64,000 bases of DNA. It comes from Halichoerus grypus. Taxonomy: Eukaryota; Chordata; Mammalia; Carnivora; Phocidae. Below, in pieces: positions 48,101 through 61,507 of this stretch. The stretch spans positions 163,944,243-164,008,242 of the forward strand of contig NC_135714.1 in assembly GCF_964656455.1 (NCBI RefSeq), given 5' to 3'. The notes beneath the pieces are model-generated. The model was not told the DNA's origin. It made no database searches and saw only the letters and a program-made list of their open reading frames with translations. Each line of letters starts with the position of its first letter. Position 1 is the first letter of the stretch. Position numbers and translations under genes: made by a program.

Positions 48101-49222
48101 TTGTTATGCCTTTTCTGGTGCCTGAGTCTCACTCGGAAAAAGGTTTGGACTCCCTTGCAGTGCTCTCATGCACGCACACAACAAAATTCTTCTACCCTCA
48201 GGAGCGGCTGTTTTCGCTGAACCACGGATTCTCTACCGAGTTTTTCCGTCGAGTTAGGTGGCTGACTTTCAGCCTGCATGCACCCACGGGGCAACGCTAT
48301 TAGCCCCATAACGATGATGTGATTTGTGAGCTGTCTTCTGTACCGGCTTGCCTCTACCTCGATTTTATGAAATGGGACCAGTCCGGTTGCTCTCACCCAA
48401 AGTACACCCTAAACTGCTTCCTCCCACAGAGAGGTCGTCGCAAGCTAAAACACTGTTTTGGACACTGTTGTTTCTTCGAGTTAGAACCCTAGCGATTAGA
48501 CTTCAATGCAAATGGAGGGCCTCAGTGCTAGGTAAATCAAACACACGGGGAGCCATGTTCTGCCTTTTGCTGGGGTCTGAGTCTCACACGTATAGAGGTT
48601 CGGAATCCCTTGCAGTGCTCTCACGCACGCACACAACAAAATGCTTCCACCCTCAGGAGCGGCACTTTTCGCTGAAGCTCGGATTCTCTACCGAGTTTTT
48701 CCTTCGAGGTAGGTGGCTGACTTTCAGCCTACCCGCACCCCCGGGGCAACGCTACTAGTCCCATAAGCATGATGTGATTTGGGAGCTGCCTTCTGTACCG
48801 GCCTGTCTCTACCCCGATTTTACGAAATGGAACCCAGCCCCAGGCTCTCACCCTCAGTACACCCTAAACTGCTTCCTCCCACAGAGAGGTCGTCGGAAGC
48901 TAAGACACTGTTTCTGTACACTGTTTTTCTTCGAGTTAGAACGCTAGCGAGTAGACTTCCATGCAAAATAGGCCAGCAGTGCTAGCTAAATCAAACACAC
49001 TGGGAGTCTTGTTCTGCCTTTTGATGTGGCCTGAGGCTGACTCGTATATAGCTTTGGACTCCTTTGCAGTGCTCTCAGGCACGCACACAACAAAATGCTT
49101 CCACCCTCAGGAGCGGCTGTTTTCGCTGAAGCACGGATTCTCTACCGAGTTTGTCCGTCGAGTTAGGTGGCTGACTTTCAGTCTGCATGCAACCCAGGGG
49201 CAACGCTACTAGCCCCATAACC
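45129..49222 (+). repeat. HOR copy C12 (4,094 bp)
   Basis: One A is missing between 45330 and 45331 (AAATGGGGGCC for AAATGGAGGGCC), giving 4,094 bp. It has T at 45208 (m1 variant), T at 46520 (shared with C8, C16) and private T-to-G at 48005 (TCTCGGTAC, m7). Confidence 0.96.
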
Positions 49223-52200
49223 ATGATGTAATTTGTGCGCTGCCTTCGTACCGGCCTGTGTCTACCCCGATTTTACGAAATGGAGCCAGTCCCGTGGCTC
49301 TTAACGAAAGCACACACTAAACTGCTTCCTCCCACAGAGAGGTCGTCGGAAGCTAAAACACTGTCTCTTTACACTGTTGTTTCTTCGAGTTAGAACCCTA
49401 GCAATTAGACTTCAGTGCAAATGGAGGGCCTCAGTGCTAGCTAAGTCATACACACGGGGAGCCTTGTTCTAACTTTGCTGGGGTCTGACTCTCACTCGTA
49501 TATAGCTTTGGACTCCCTTGCAGTGCTCTCACACACGCACACAACAAAATGCTTCCACCCTCAGGAGCGGCTGTTTTCGCGGAAGCACGGATTCTCTACC
49601 GAGTTTACCCTTCGTGTTAGGTGGCTGATTTTCACCCTGCATGCACCCCCGGGGCAACGCTACTAGCCCCATAACCATGATGTGATTTGTGAGCTGCCTT
49701 CTGTACCGGCCTGTCTCTACCCCAATTTTATGAAACGGAACCCATCCCCAGGCTCTCACCCACAGAACACCCTAAAATGCTTCCTCCCACAGAGAGGTCG
49801 TCGGAAGCTAAAACATTGTTTCTGTACACTTTTCTTTCTTCGAGTTAGAACGCGAGCGAGTAGACTTTCATGCAAAACTAGGGCCTCCGTGCTAGCTAAA
49901 TCGAACACACTGGGAGTCTCCTTCTGCCTTTTGATGTGGCCTGAGTCTGACTCGTATATAGGTTTGGAATCCCTTGCAGTGCTTTCATGCACGCACACAA
50001 CAAAATGCTTCCACCCTCAGGATCGGCTGTTTTCGCGGAAACACGGATTCTCTACCGAGTTTTTCCTTGCAGTTAGGTGGCTGACTTTCAACCTGCACGC
50101 ACCCCCGGGGCAACGCTACTAGCCCCATAACCATGATGTGATTGGTGAGCTGCCTTCTTTTCCGGCCTGTCTCGACTCCGATTTTATGAAGTGGAGCCCG
50201 TCCCGTGGCTCTCACCCAAAGTACACCCTAAACTTCTTCCTCCCACAGAGTGGTCGTCAGAAGCTAAAACACTATTTCTCTACACTGTTGTTTGTTGGAG
50301 TCACAACCCTAGCGTTTAGACTTCAATGCAAAAGGAGGGCCGCAGTTCTAGCTAAATCAAACACACGGGGAGTCTTGTTCTGCCTTTTGCTGCGGCCTCA
50401 GTCTCCCCCAGAACAGGATTGGACTCCCTTGCCGTGCTCTCACGCACGCACACACCAAAAGGCTTCCACCCTCAGGAGTGGCTGTTTTCGGTAAAGCACG
50501 GAACCTCTACCGAGTTTTTCTGTCGAGTTAGGTGGCTGACTTTCAGCCTGCACGCAGCCCCGGGGCAACGCTACTAGAACCATAACCATGATGTGATTTG
50601 TGATCTGCCTTCTGGACCGGCTTGTCTCTACCCCGATTTTACGAAATGGCACCAGTCCCGTGGCTCTCACCCACAGTACACGCTAAACGGCTTCCTCGCA
50701 CAGAGAGGTCGTCGGAAGATAAAACACAGTTCTGTACACTGTTGTTTCTTCGAGTTTGAACCCTAGCGATAAGAGTTCAATGCAAATGGAGGGCCTCAGT
50801 GCTAGCTCAATAAAAAACACGGGGAGCCTTGTTCTGCCTTTTGCTGGGGCCTGAGGATGACTCGTATATAGGTTTGGAATCCCTTGCAGTGCTTTCACGA
50901 ATGCACACAACAAAATGTTTCCACCCTCAGGATCGGCTGTTTTCGCTGAAGCACGAATTCTCTACCGAGTTTTTCCTTCAGGTTTGGTGGCTGACTTTCA
51001 ACCTTCACGCACCCCCGGGGCAACGCTACTAGCCCCATAACCATGATGTGATTTGTGAGCTGCCTTCTGTACGGGCCTGTCTCTACTCCGGTTTTACGAA
51101 ATGGAACCGGTCCTGTGGCTCTCACCCACAGTACACCCTAAACTGCTTCCTCCCACAGAGAGGTCGTCGGAAGCTAAAACAGTGTTTCTATACACTGTTG
51201 TTTGTTTGAGTCAGAACCCTAGCTATTAGACATCAATGCACATGGAGGGCCGCAGAGCTAGCGAAATCAAACACACGGGGAGTCTTGTTCTGCCTTTTGC
51301 TGGGGCCTGAGTCTCCCTCGGAAAAAGGTTTGGACTCCCTTGCAGTGCTCTCACGCACGCACACAACAAAGTGCTTCCACCCTCGGGAGCGGCTGTTTTC
51401 GCTGAAGCACGGATTCTCTACCGAGTTTTTCCGTCGAGTTAGGTGGCTGACTTTCAGCCTGCACGCACCCCCGGGGCAACGCTACTAGCCCCAGAAGCAT
51501 GATGTGATTTGTGAGCTGCATTCTGTACCGGCTTGTCTCTACCCCGATTTTACGAAATGGCACAGGTCCCGTGGCTCCCACCCACAGTACACGCGAAACT
51601 GCTTCCACCCACAGAGAGGTCGTTGGACGCTAAAACACTGTTTCTGTACACTGTTGTTTGTTCGAATCAGAACCCTAGCAAGTAGACTTCCATGCAAAAG
51701 TAGGGCCGCAGTGCTAGCTACATCAAACACACTGGGAGTCTTGCTCTGCCTTTTGATGTGGCCTGAGTCTGACTCGTATATAGCTTTGGACTCCCTTGCA
51801 CTAATCTCACGAACACACACAACGAAATGCTTCCACCCTCAGGAGCGGCTCTTTTCGCTGAAGCACTGATTCTCTACCGAGTTTTTCCTTCGAGTGAGGT
51901 GGCTGAATTTCAGCCTGCACGCACTCCCGGAGCACCGCTACTAGCCCCATAACCGTGATGTGATTTGCGCACTGCCTACTCTACAGGCGTTCTCTACCCC
52001 GATTTTACGAAATGGCAACAGTCCCGTGGCTCTCACCCAAACTCCACCTTAAACTGCTTCCTCCCACCGAGAGGTCGTCGGGAGCTCAAACACGGTCTCT
52101 GTACACTCTTGTTTCTTCGACTTAGAACCCTCGCGATTAGACTTCAATGCAAATGGAGGGCCGCAGTGCTAGCGAAATCAAACACATGGGGAGTCTTGTT

Positions 52201-53317
52201 ATGCCTTTTCTGGTGCCTGAGTCTCACTCGGAAAAAGGTTTGGACTCCCTTGCAGTGCTCTCATGCACGCACACAACAAAATTCTTCTACCCTCAGGAGC
52301 GGCTGTTTTCGCTGAACCACGGATTCTCTACCGAGTTTTTCCGTCGAGTTAGGTGGCTGACTTTCAGCCTGCATGCACCCACGGGGCAACGCTATTAGCC
52401 CCATAACGATGATGTGATTTGTGAGCTGTCTTCTGTACCGGCTTGCCTCTACCTCGATTTTATGAAATGGGACCAGTCCGGTTGCTCTCACCCAAAGTAC
52501 ACCCTAAACTGCTTCCTCCCACAGAGAGGTCGTCGCAAGCTAAAACACTGTTTTGGACACTGTTGTTTCTTCGAGTTAGAACCCTAGCGATTAGACTTCA
52601 ATGCAAATGGAGGGCCTCAGTGCTAGGTAAATCAAACACACGGGGAGCCATGTTCTGCCTTTTGCTGGGGTCTGAGTCTCACACGTATAGAGGTTCGGAA
52701 TCCCTTGCAGTGCTCTCACGCACGCACACAACAAAATGCTTCCACCCTCAGGAGCGGCACTTTTCGCTGAAGCTCGGATTCTCTACCGAGTTTTTCCTTC
52801 GAGGTAGGTGGCTGACTTTCAGCCTACCCGCACCCCCGGGGCAACGCTACTAGTCCCATAAGCATGATGTGATTTGGGAGCTGCCTTCTGTACCGGCCTG
52901 TCTCTACCCCGATTTTACGAAATGGAACCCAGCCCCAGGCTCTCACCCTCAGTACACCCTAAACTGCTTCCTCCCACAGAGAGGTCGTCGGAAGCTAAGA
53001 CACTGTTTCTGTACACTGTTTTTCTTCGAGTTAGAACGCTAGCGAGTAGACTTCCATGCAAAATAGGCCAGCAGTGCTAGCTAAATCAAACACACTGGGA
53101 GTCTTGTTCTGCCTTTTGATGTGGCCTGAGGCTGACTCGTATATAGCTTTGGACTCCTTTGCAGTGCTCTCAGGCACGCACACAACAAAATGCTTCCACC
53201 CTCAGGAGCGGCTGTTTTCGCTGAAGCACGGATTCTCTACCGAGTTTGTCCGTCGAGTTAGGTGGCTGACTTTCAGTCTGCATGCAACCCAGGGGCAACG
53301 CTACTAGCCCCATAACC
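49223..53317 (+). repeat. HOR copy C13
   Basis: 4,095 bp. Has T at 49302 (m1 variant) and private changes G-to-A at 49230 (GATGTAATT) and C-to-T at 51624 (GTCGTTGG, a CpG transition in m6). Confidence 0.96.
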
Positions 53318-56300
53318 ATGATGTGATTTGTGCGCTGCCTTCGTACCGGCCTGTGTCTACCCCGATTTTACGAAATGGAGCCAGTCCCGTGGCTCTTAAC
53401 GAAAGCACACACTAAACTGCTTCCTCCCACAGAGAGGTCGTCGGAAGCTAAAACACTGTCTCTTTACACTGTTGTTTCTTCGAGTTAGAACCCTAGCAAT
53501 TAGACTTCAGTGCAAATGGAGGGCCTCAGTGCTAGCTAAGTCATACACACGGGGAGCCTTGTTCTAACTTTGCTGGGGTCTGACTCTCACTCGTATATAG
53601 CTTTGGACTCCCTTGCAGTGCTCTCACACACGCACACAACAAAATGCTTCCACCCTCAGGAGCGGCTGTTTTCGCGGAAGCACGGATTCTCTACCGAGTT
53701 TACCCTTCGTGTTAGGTGGCTGATTTTCACCCTGCATGCACCCCCGGGGCAACGCTACTAGCCCCATAACCATGATGTGATTTGTGAGCTGCCTTCTGTA
53801 CCGGCCTGTCTCTACCCCAATTTTATGAAACGGAACCCATCCCCAGGCTCTCACCCACAGAACACCCTAAAATGCTTCCTCCCACAGAGAGGTCGTCGGA
53901 AGCTAAAACATTGTTTCTGTACACTTTTCTTTCTTCGAGTTAGAACGCGAGCGAGTAGACTTTCATGCAAAACTAGGGCCTCCGTGCTAGCTAAATCGAA
54001 CACACTGGGAGTCTCCTTCTGCCTTTTGATGTGGCCTGAGTCTGACTCGTATATAGGTTTGGAATCCCTTGCAGTGCTTTCATGCACGCACACAACAAAA
54101 TGCTTCCACCCTCAGGATCGGCTGTTTTCGCGGAAACACGGATTCTCTACCGAGTTTTTCCTTGCAGTTAGGTGGCTGACTTTCAACCTGCACGCACCCC
54201 CGGGGCAACGCTACTAGCCCCATAACCATGATGTGATTGGTGAGCTGCCTTCTTTTCCGGCCTGTCTCGACTCCGATTTTATGAAGTGGAGCCCGTCCCG
54301 TGGCTCTCACCCAAAGTACACCCTAAACTTCTTCCTCCCACAGAGTGGTCGTCAGAAGCTAAAACACTATTTCTCTACACTGTTGTTTGTTGGAGTCACA
54401 ACCCTAGCGTTTAGACTTCAATGCAAAAGGAGGGCCGCAGTTCTAGCTAAATCAAACACACGGGGAGTCTTGTTCTGCCTTTTGCTGCGGCCTCAGTCTC
54501 CCCCAGAACAGGATTGGACTCCCTTGCCGTGCTCTCACACACGCACACACCAAAAGGCTTCCACCCTCAGGAGTGGCTGTTTTCGGTAAAGCACGGAACC
54601 TCTACCGAGTTTTTCTGTCGAGTTAGGTGGCTGACTTTCAGCCTGCACGCAGCCCCGGGGCAACGCTACTAGAACCATAACCATGATGTGATTTGTGATC
54701 TGCCTTCTGGACCGGCTTGTCTCTACCCCGATTTTACGAAATGGCACCAGTCCCGTGGCTCTCACCCACAGTACACGCTAAACGGCTTCCTCGCACAGAG
54801 AGGTCGTCGGAAGATAAAACACAGTTCTGTACACTGTTGTTTCTTCGAGTTTGAACCCTAGCGATAAGAGTTCAATGCAAATGGAGGGCCTCAGTGCTAG
54901 CTCAATAAAAAACACGGGGAGCCTTGTTCTGCCTTTTGCTGGGGCCTGAGGATGACTCGTATATAGGTTTGGAATCCCTTGCAGTGCTTTCACGAATGCA
55001 CACAACAAAATGTTTCCACCCTCAGGATCGGCTGTTTTCGCTGAAGCACGAATTCTCTACCGAGTTTTTCCTTCAGGTTTGGTGGCTGACTTTCAACCTT
55101 CACGCACCCCCGGGGCAACGCTACTAGCCCCATAACCATGATGTGATTTGTGAGCTGCCTTCTGTACGGGCCTGTCTCTACTCCGGTTTTACGAAATGGA
55201 ACCGGTCCTGTGGCTCTCACCCACAGTACACCCTAAACTGCTTCCTCCCACAGAGAGGTCGTCGGAAGCTAAAACAGTGTTTCTATACACTGTTGTTTGT
55301 TTGAGTCAGAACCCTAGCTATTAGACATCAATGCACATGGAGGGCCGCAGAGCTAGCGAAATCAAACACACGGGGAGTCTTGTTCTGCCTTTTGCTGGGG
55401 CCTGAGTCTCCCTCGGAAAAAGGTTTGGACTCCCTTGCAGTGCTCTCACGCACGCACACAACAAAGTGCTTCCACCCTCGGGAGCGGCTGTTTTCGCTGA
55501 AGCACGGATTCTCTACCGAGTTTTTCCGTCGAGTTAGGTGGCTGACTTTCAGCCTGCACGCACCCCCGGGGCAACGCTACTAGCCCCAGAAGCATGATGT
55601 GATTTGTGAGCTGCATTCTGTACCGGCTTGTCTCTACCCCGATTTTACGAAATGGCACAGGTCCCGTGGCTCCCACCCACAGTACACGCGAAACTGCTTC
55701 CACCCACAGAGAGGTCGTCGGACGCTAAAACACTGTTTCTGTACACTGTTGTTTGTTCGAATCAGAACCCTAGCAAGTAGACTTCCATGCAAAAGTAGGG
55801 CCGCAGTGCTAGCTACATCAAACACACTGGGAGTCTTGCTCTGCCTTTTGATGTGGCCTGAGTCTGACTCGTATATAGCTTTGGACTCCCTTGCACTAAT
55901 CTCACGAACACACACAACGAAATGCTTCCACCCTCAGGAGCGGCTCTTTTCGCTGAAGCACTGATTCTCTACCGAGTTTTTCCTTCGAGTGAGGTGGCTG
56001 AATTTCAGCCTGCACGCACTCCCGGAGCACCGCTACTAGCCCCATAACCGTGATGTGATTTGCGCACTGCCTACTCTACAGGCGTTCTCTACCCCGATTT
56101 TACGAAATGGCAACAGTCCCGTGGCTCTCACCCAAACTCCACCTTAAACTGCTTCCTCCCACCGAGAGGTCGTCGGGAGCTCAAACACGGTCTCTGTACA
56201 CTCTTGTTTCTTCGACTTAGAACCCTCGCGATTAGACTTCAATGCAAATGGAGGGCCGCAGTGCTAGCGAAATCAAACACATGGGGAGTCTTGTTATGCC

Positions 56301-57412
56301 TTTTCTGGTGCCTGAGTCTCACTCGGAAAAAGGTTTGGACTCCCTTGCAGTGCTCTCATGCACGCACACAACAAAATTCTTCTACCCTCAGGAGCGGCTG
56401 TTTTCGCTGAACCACGGATTCTCTACCGAGTTTTTCCGTCGAGTTAGGTGGCTGACTTTCAGCCTGCATGCACCCACGGGGCAACGCTATTAGCCCCATA
56501 ACGATGATGTGATTTGTGAGCTGTCTTCTGTACCGGCTTGCCTCTACCTCGATTTTATGAAATGGGACCAGTCCGGTTGCTCTCACCCAAAGTACACCCT
56601 AAACTGCTTCCTCCCACAGAGAGGTCGTCGCAAGCTAAAACACTGTTTTGGACACTGTTGTTTCTTCGAGTTAGAACCCTAGCGATTAGACTTCAATGCA
56701 AATGGAGGGCCTCAGTGCTAGGTAAATCAAACACACGGGGAGCCATGTTCTGCCTTTTGCTGGGGTCTGAGTCTCACACGTATAGAGGTTCGGAATCCCT
56801 TGCAGTGCTCTCACGCACGCACACAACAAAATGCTTCCACCCTCAGGAGCGGCACTTTTCGCTGAAGCTCGGATTCTCTACCGAGTTTTTCCTTCGAGGT
56901 AGGTGGCTGACTTTCAGCCTACCCGCACCCCCGGGGCAACGCTACTAGTCCCATAAGCATGATGTGATTTGGGAGCTGCCTTCTGTACCGGCCTGTCTCT
57001 ACCCCGATTTTACGAAATGGAACCCAGCCCCAGGCTCTCACCCTCAGTACACCCTAAACTGCTTCCTCCCACAGAGAGGTCGTCGGAAGCTAAGACACTG
57101 TTTCTGTACACTGTTTTTCTTCGAGTTAGAACGCTAGCGAGTAGACTTCCATGCAAAATAGGCCAGCAGTGCTAGCTAAATCAAACACACTGGGAGTCTT
57201 GTTCTACCTTTTGATGTGGCCTGAGGCTGACTCGTATATAGCTTTGGACTCCTTTGCAGTGCTCTCAGGCACGCACACAACAAAATGCTTCCACCCTCAG
57301 GAGCGGCTGTTTTCGCTGAAGCACGGATTCTCTACCGAGTTTGTCCGTCGAGTTAGGTGGCTGACTTTCAGTCTGCATGCAACCCAGGGGCAACGCTACT
57401 AGCCCCATAACC
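53318..57412 (+). repeat. HOR copy C14
   Basis: 4,095 bp. Has T at 53397 (m1 variant), the last copy in the window with it, and private G-to-A at 54539 (CACACACGC, a CpG transition in m3) and at 57206 (TTCTACCTT, m9). Confidence 0.96.
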
Positions 57413-60400
57413 ATGATGTGATTTGTGCGCTGCCTTCGTACCGGCCTGTGTCTACCCCGATTTTACGAAATGGAGCCAGTCCCGTGGCTCTCAACGAAAG
57501 CACACACTAAACTGCTTCCTCCCACAGAGAGGTCGTCGGAAGCTAAAACACTGTCTCTTTACACTGTTGTTTCTTCGAGTTAGAACCCTAGCAATTAGAC
57601 TTCAGTGCAAATGGAGGGCCTCAGTGCTAGCTAAGTCATACACACGGGGAGCCTTGTTCTAACTTTGCTGGGGTCTGACTCTCACTCGTATATAGCTTTG
57701 GACTCCCTTGCAGTGCTCTCACACACGCACACAACAAAATGCTTCCACCCTCAGGAGCGGCTGTTTTCGCGGAAGCACGGATTCTCTACCGAGTTTACCC
57801 TTCGTGTTAGGTGGCTGATTTTCACCCTGCATGCACCCCCGGGGCAACGCTACTAGCCCCATAACCATGATGTGATTTGTGAGCTGCCTTCTGTACCGGC
57901 CTGTCTCTACCCCAATTTTATGAAACGGAACCCATCCCCAGGCTCTCACCCACAGAACACCCTAAAATGCTTCCTCCCACAGAGAGGTCGTCGGAAGCTA
58001 AAACATTGTTTCTGTACACTTTTCTTTCTTCGAGTTAGAACGCGAGCGAGTAGACTTTCATGCAAAACTAGGGCCTCCGTGCTAGCTAAATCGAACACAC
58101 TGGGAGTCTCCTTCTGCCTTTTGATGTGGCCTGAGTCTGACTCGTATATAGGTTTGGAATCCCTTGCAGTGCTTTCATGCACGCACACAACAAAATGCTT
58201 CCACCCTCAGGATCGGCTGTTTTCGCGGAAACACGGATTCTCTACCGAGTTTTTCCTTGCAGTTAGGTGGCTGACTTTCAACCTGCACGCACCCCCGGGG
58301 CAACGCTACTAGCCCCATAACCATGATGTGATTGGTGAGCTGCCTTCTTTTCCGGCCTGTCTCGACTCCGATTTTATGAAGTGGAGCCCGTCCCGTGGCT
58401 CTCACCCAAAGTACACCCTAAACTTCTTCCTCCCACAGAGTGGTCGTCAGAAGCTAAAACACTATTTCTCTACACTGTTGTTTGTTGGAGTCACAACCCT
58501 AGCGTTTAGACTTCAATGCAAAAGGAGGGCCGCAGTTCTAGCTAAATCAAACACACGGGGAGTCTTGTTCTGCCTTTTGCTGCGGCCTCAGTCTCCCCCA
58601 GAACAGGATTGGACTCCCTTGCCGTGCTCTCACGCACGCACACACCAAAAGGCTTCCACCCTCAGGAGTGGCTGTTTTCGGTAAAGCACGGAACCTCTAC
58701 CGAGTTTTTCTGTCGAGTTAGGTGGCTGACTTTCAGCCTGCACGCAGCCCCGGGGCAACGCTACTAGAACCATAACCATGATGTGATTTGTGATCTGCCT
58801 TCTGGACCGGCTTGTCTCTACCCCGATTTTACGAAATGGCACCAGTCCCGTGGCTCTCACCCACAGTACACGCTAAACGGCTTCCTCGCACAGAGAGGTC
58901 GTCGGAAGATAAAACACAGTTCTGTACACTGTTGTTTCTTCGAGTTTGAACCCTAGCGATAAGAGTTCAATGCAAATGGAGGGCCTCAGTGCTAGCTCAA
59001 TAAAAAACACGGGGAGCCTTGTTCTGCCTTTTGCTGGGGCCTGAGGATGACTCGTATATAGGTTTGGAATCCCTTGCAGTGCTTTCACGAATGCACACAA
59101 CAAAATGTTTCCACCCTCAGGATCGGCTGTTTTCGCTGAAGCACGAATTCTCTACCGAGTTTTTCCTTCAGGTTTGGTGGCTGACTTTCAACCTTCACGC
59201 ACCCCCGGGGCAACGCTACTAGCCCCATAACCATGATGTGATTTGTGAGCTGCCTTCTGTACGGGCCTGTCTCTACTCCGGTTTTACGAAATGGAACCGG
59301 TCCTGTGGCTCTCACCCACAGTACACCCTAAACTGCTTCCTCCCACAGAGAGGTCGTCGGAAGCTAAAACAGTGTTTCTATACACTGTTGTTTGTTTGAG
59401 TCAGAACCCTAGCTATTAGACATCAATGCACATGGAGGGCCGCAGAGCTAGCGAAATCAAACACACGGGGAGTCTTGTTCTGCCTTTTGCTGGGGCCTGA
59501 GTCTCCCTCGGAAAAAGGTTTGGACTCCCTTGCAGTGCTCTCACGCACGCACACAACAAAGTGCTTCCACCCTCGGGAGCGGCTGTTTTCGCTGAAGCAC
59601 GGATTCTCTACCGAGTTTTTCCGTCGAGTTAGGTGGCTGACTTTCAGCCTGCACGCACCCCCGGGGCAACGCTACTAGCCCCAGAAGCATGATGTGATTT
59701 GTGAGCTGCATTCTGTACCGGCTTGTCTCTACCCCGATTTTACGAAATGGCACAGGTCCCGTGGCTCCCACCCACAGTACACGCGAAACTGCTTCCACCC
59801 ACAGAGAGGTCGTCGGACGCTAAAACACTGTTTCTGTACACTGTTGTTTGTTCGAATCAGAACCCTAGCAAGTAGACTTCCATGCAAAAGTAGGGCCGCA
59901 GTGCTAGCTACATCAAACACACTGGGAGTCTTGCTCTGCCTTTTGATGTGGCCTGAGTCTGACTCGTATATAGCTTTGGACTCCCTTGCACTAATCTCAC
60001 GAACACACACAACGAAATGCTTCCACCCTCAGGAGCGGCTCTTTTCGCTGAAGCACTGATTCTCTACCGAGTTTTTCCTTCGAGTGAGGTGGCTGAATTT
60101 CAGCCTGCACGCACTCCCGGAGCACCGCTACTAGCCCCATAACCGTGATGTGATTTGCGCACTGCCTACTCTACAGGCGTTCTCTACCCCGATTTTACGA
60201 AATGGCAACAGTCCCGTGGCTCTCACCCAAACTCCACCTTAAACTGCTTCCTCCCACCGAGAGGTCGTCGGGAGCTCAAACACGGTCTCTGTACACTCTT
60301 GTTTCTTCGACTTAGAACCCTCGCGATTAGACTTCAATGCAAATGGAGGGCCGCAGTGCTAGCGAAATCAAACACATGGGGAGTCTTGTTATGCCTTTTC

Positions 60401-61507
60401 TGGTGCCTGAGTCTCACTCGGAAAAAGGTTTGGACTCCCTTGCAGTGCTCTCATGCACGCACACAACAAAATTCTTCTACCCTCAGGAGCGGCTGTTTTC
60501 GCTGAACCACGGATTCTCTACCGAGTTTTTCCGTCGAGTTAGGTGGCTGACTTTCAGCCTGCATGCACCCACGGGGCAACGCTATTAGCCCCATAACGAT
60601 GATGTGATTTGTGAGCTGTCTTCTGTACCGGCTTGCCTCTACCTCGATTTTATGAAATGGGACCAGTCCGGTTGCTCTCACCCAAAGTACACCCTAAACT
60701 GCTTCCTCCCACAGAGAGGTCGTCGCAAGCTAAAACACTGTTTTGGACACTGTTGTTTCTTCGAGTTAGAACCCTAGCGATTAGACTTCAATGCAAATGG
60801 AGGGCCTCAGTGCTAGGTAAATCAAACACACGGGGAGCCATGTTCTGCCTTTTGCTGGGGTCTGAGTCTCACACGTATAGAGGTTCGGAATCCCTTGCAG
60901 TGCTCTCACGCACGCACACAACAAAATGCTTCCACCCTCAGGAGCGGCACTTTTCGCTGAAGCTCGGATTCTCTACCGAGTTTTTCCTTCGAGGTAGGTG
61001 GCTGACTTTCAGCCTACCCGCACCCCCGGGGCAACGCTACTAGTCCCATAAGCATGATGTGATTTGGGAGCTGCCTTCTGTACCGGCCTGTCTCTACCCC
61101 GATTTTACGAAATGGAACCCAGCCCCAGGCTCTCACCCTCAGTACACCCTAAACTGCTTCCTCCCACAGAGAGGTCGTCGGAAGCTAAGACACTGTTTCT
61201 GTACACTGTTTTTCTTCGAGTTAGAACGCTAGCGAGTAGACTTCCATGCAAAATAGGCCAGCAGTGCTAGCTAAATCAAACACACTGGGAGTCTTGTTCT
61301 GCCTTTTGATGTGGCCTGAGGCTGACTCGTATATAGCTTTGGACTCCTTTGCAGTGCTCTCAGGCACGCACACAACAAAATGCTTCCACCCTCAGGAGCG
61401 GCTGTTTTCGCTGAAGCACGGATTCTCTACCGAGTTTGTCCGTCGAGTTAGGTGGCTGACTTTCAGTCTGCATGCAACCCAGGGGCAACGCTACTAGCCC
61501 CATAACC
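57413..61507 (+). repeat. HOR copy C15
   Basis: 4,095 bp. Apart from the right-block T at the m1/m2 junction I see no difference from C2, although it lies more than 50 kb away. This is a good measure of how homogeneous the array is. Confidence 0.96.
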
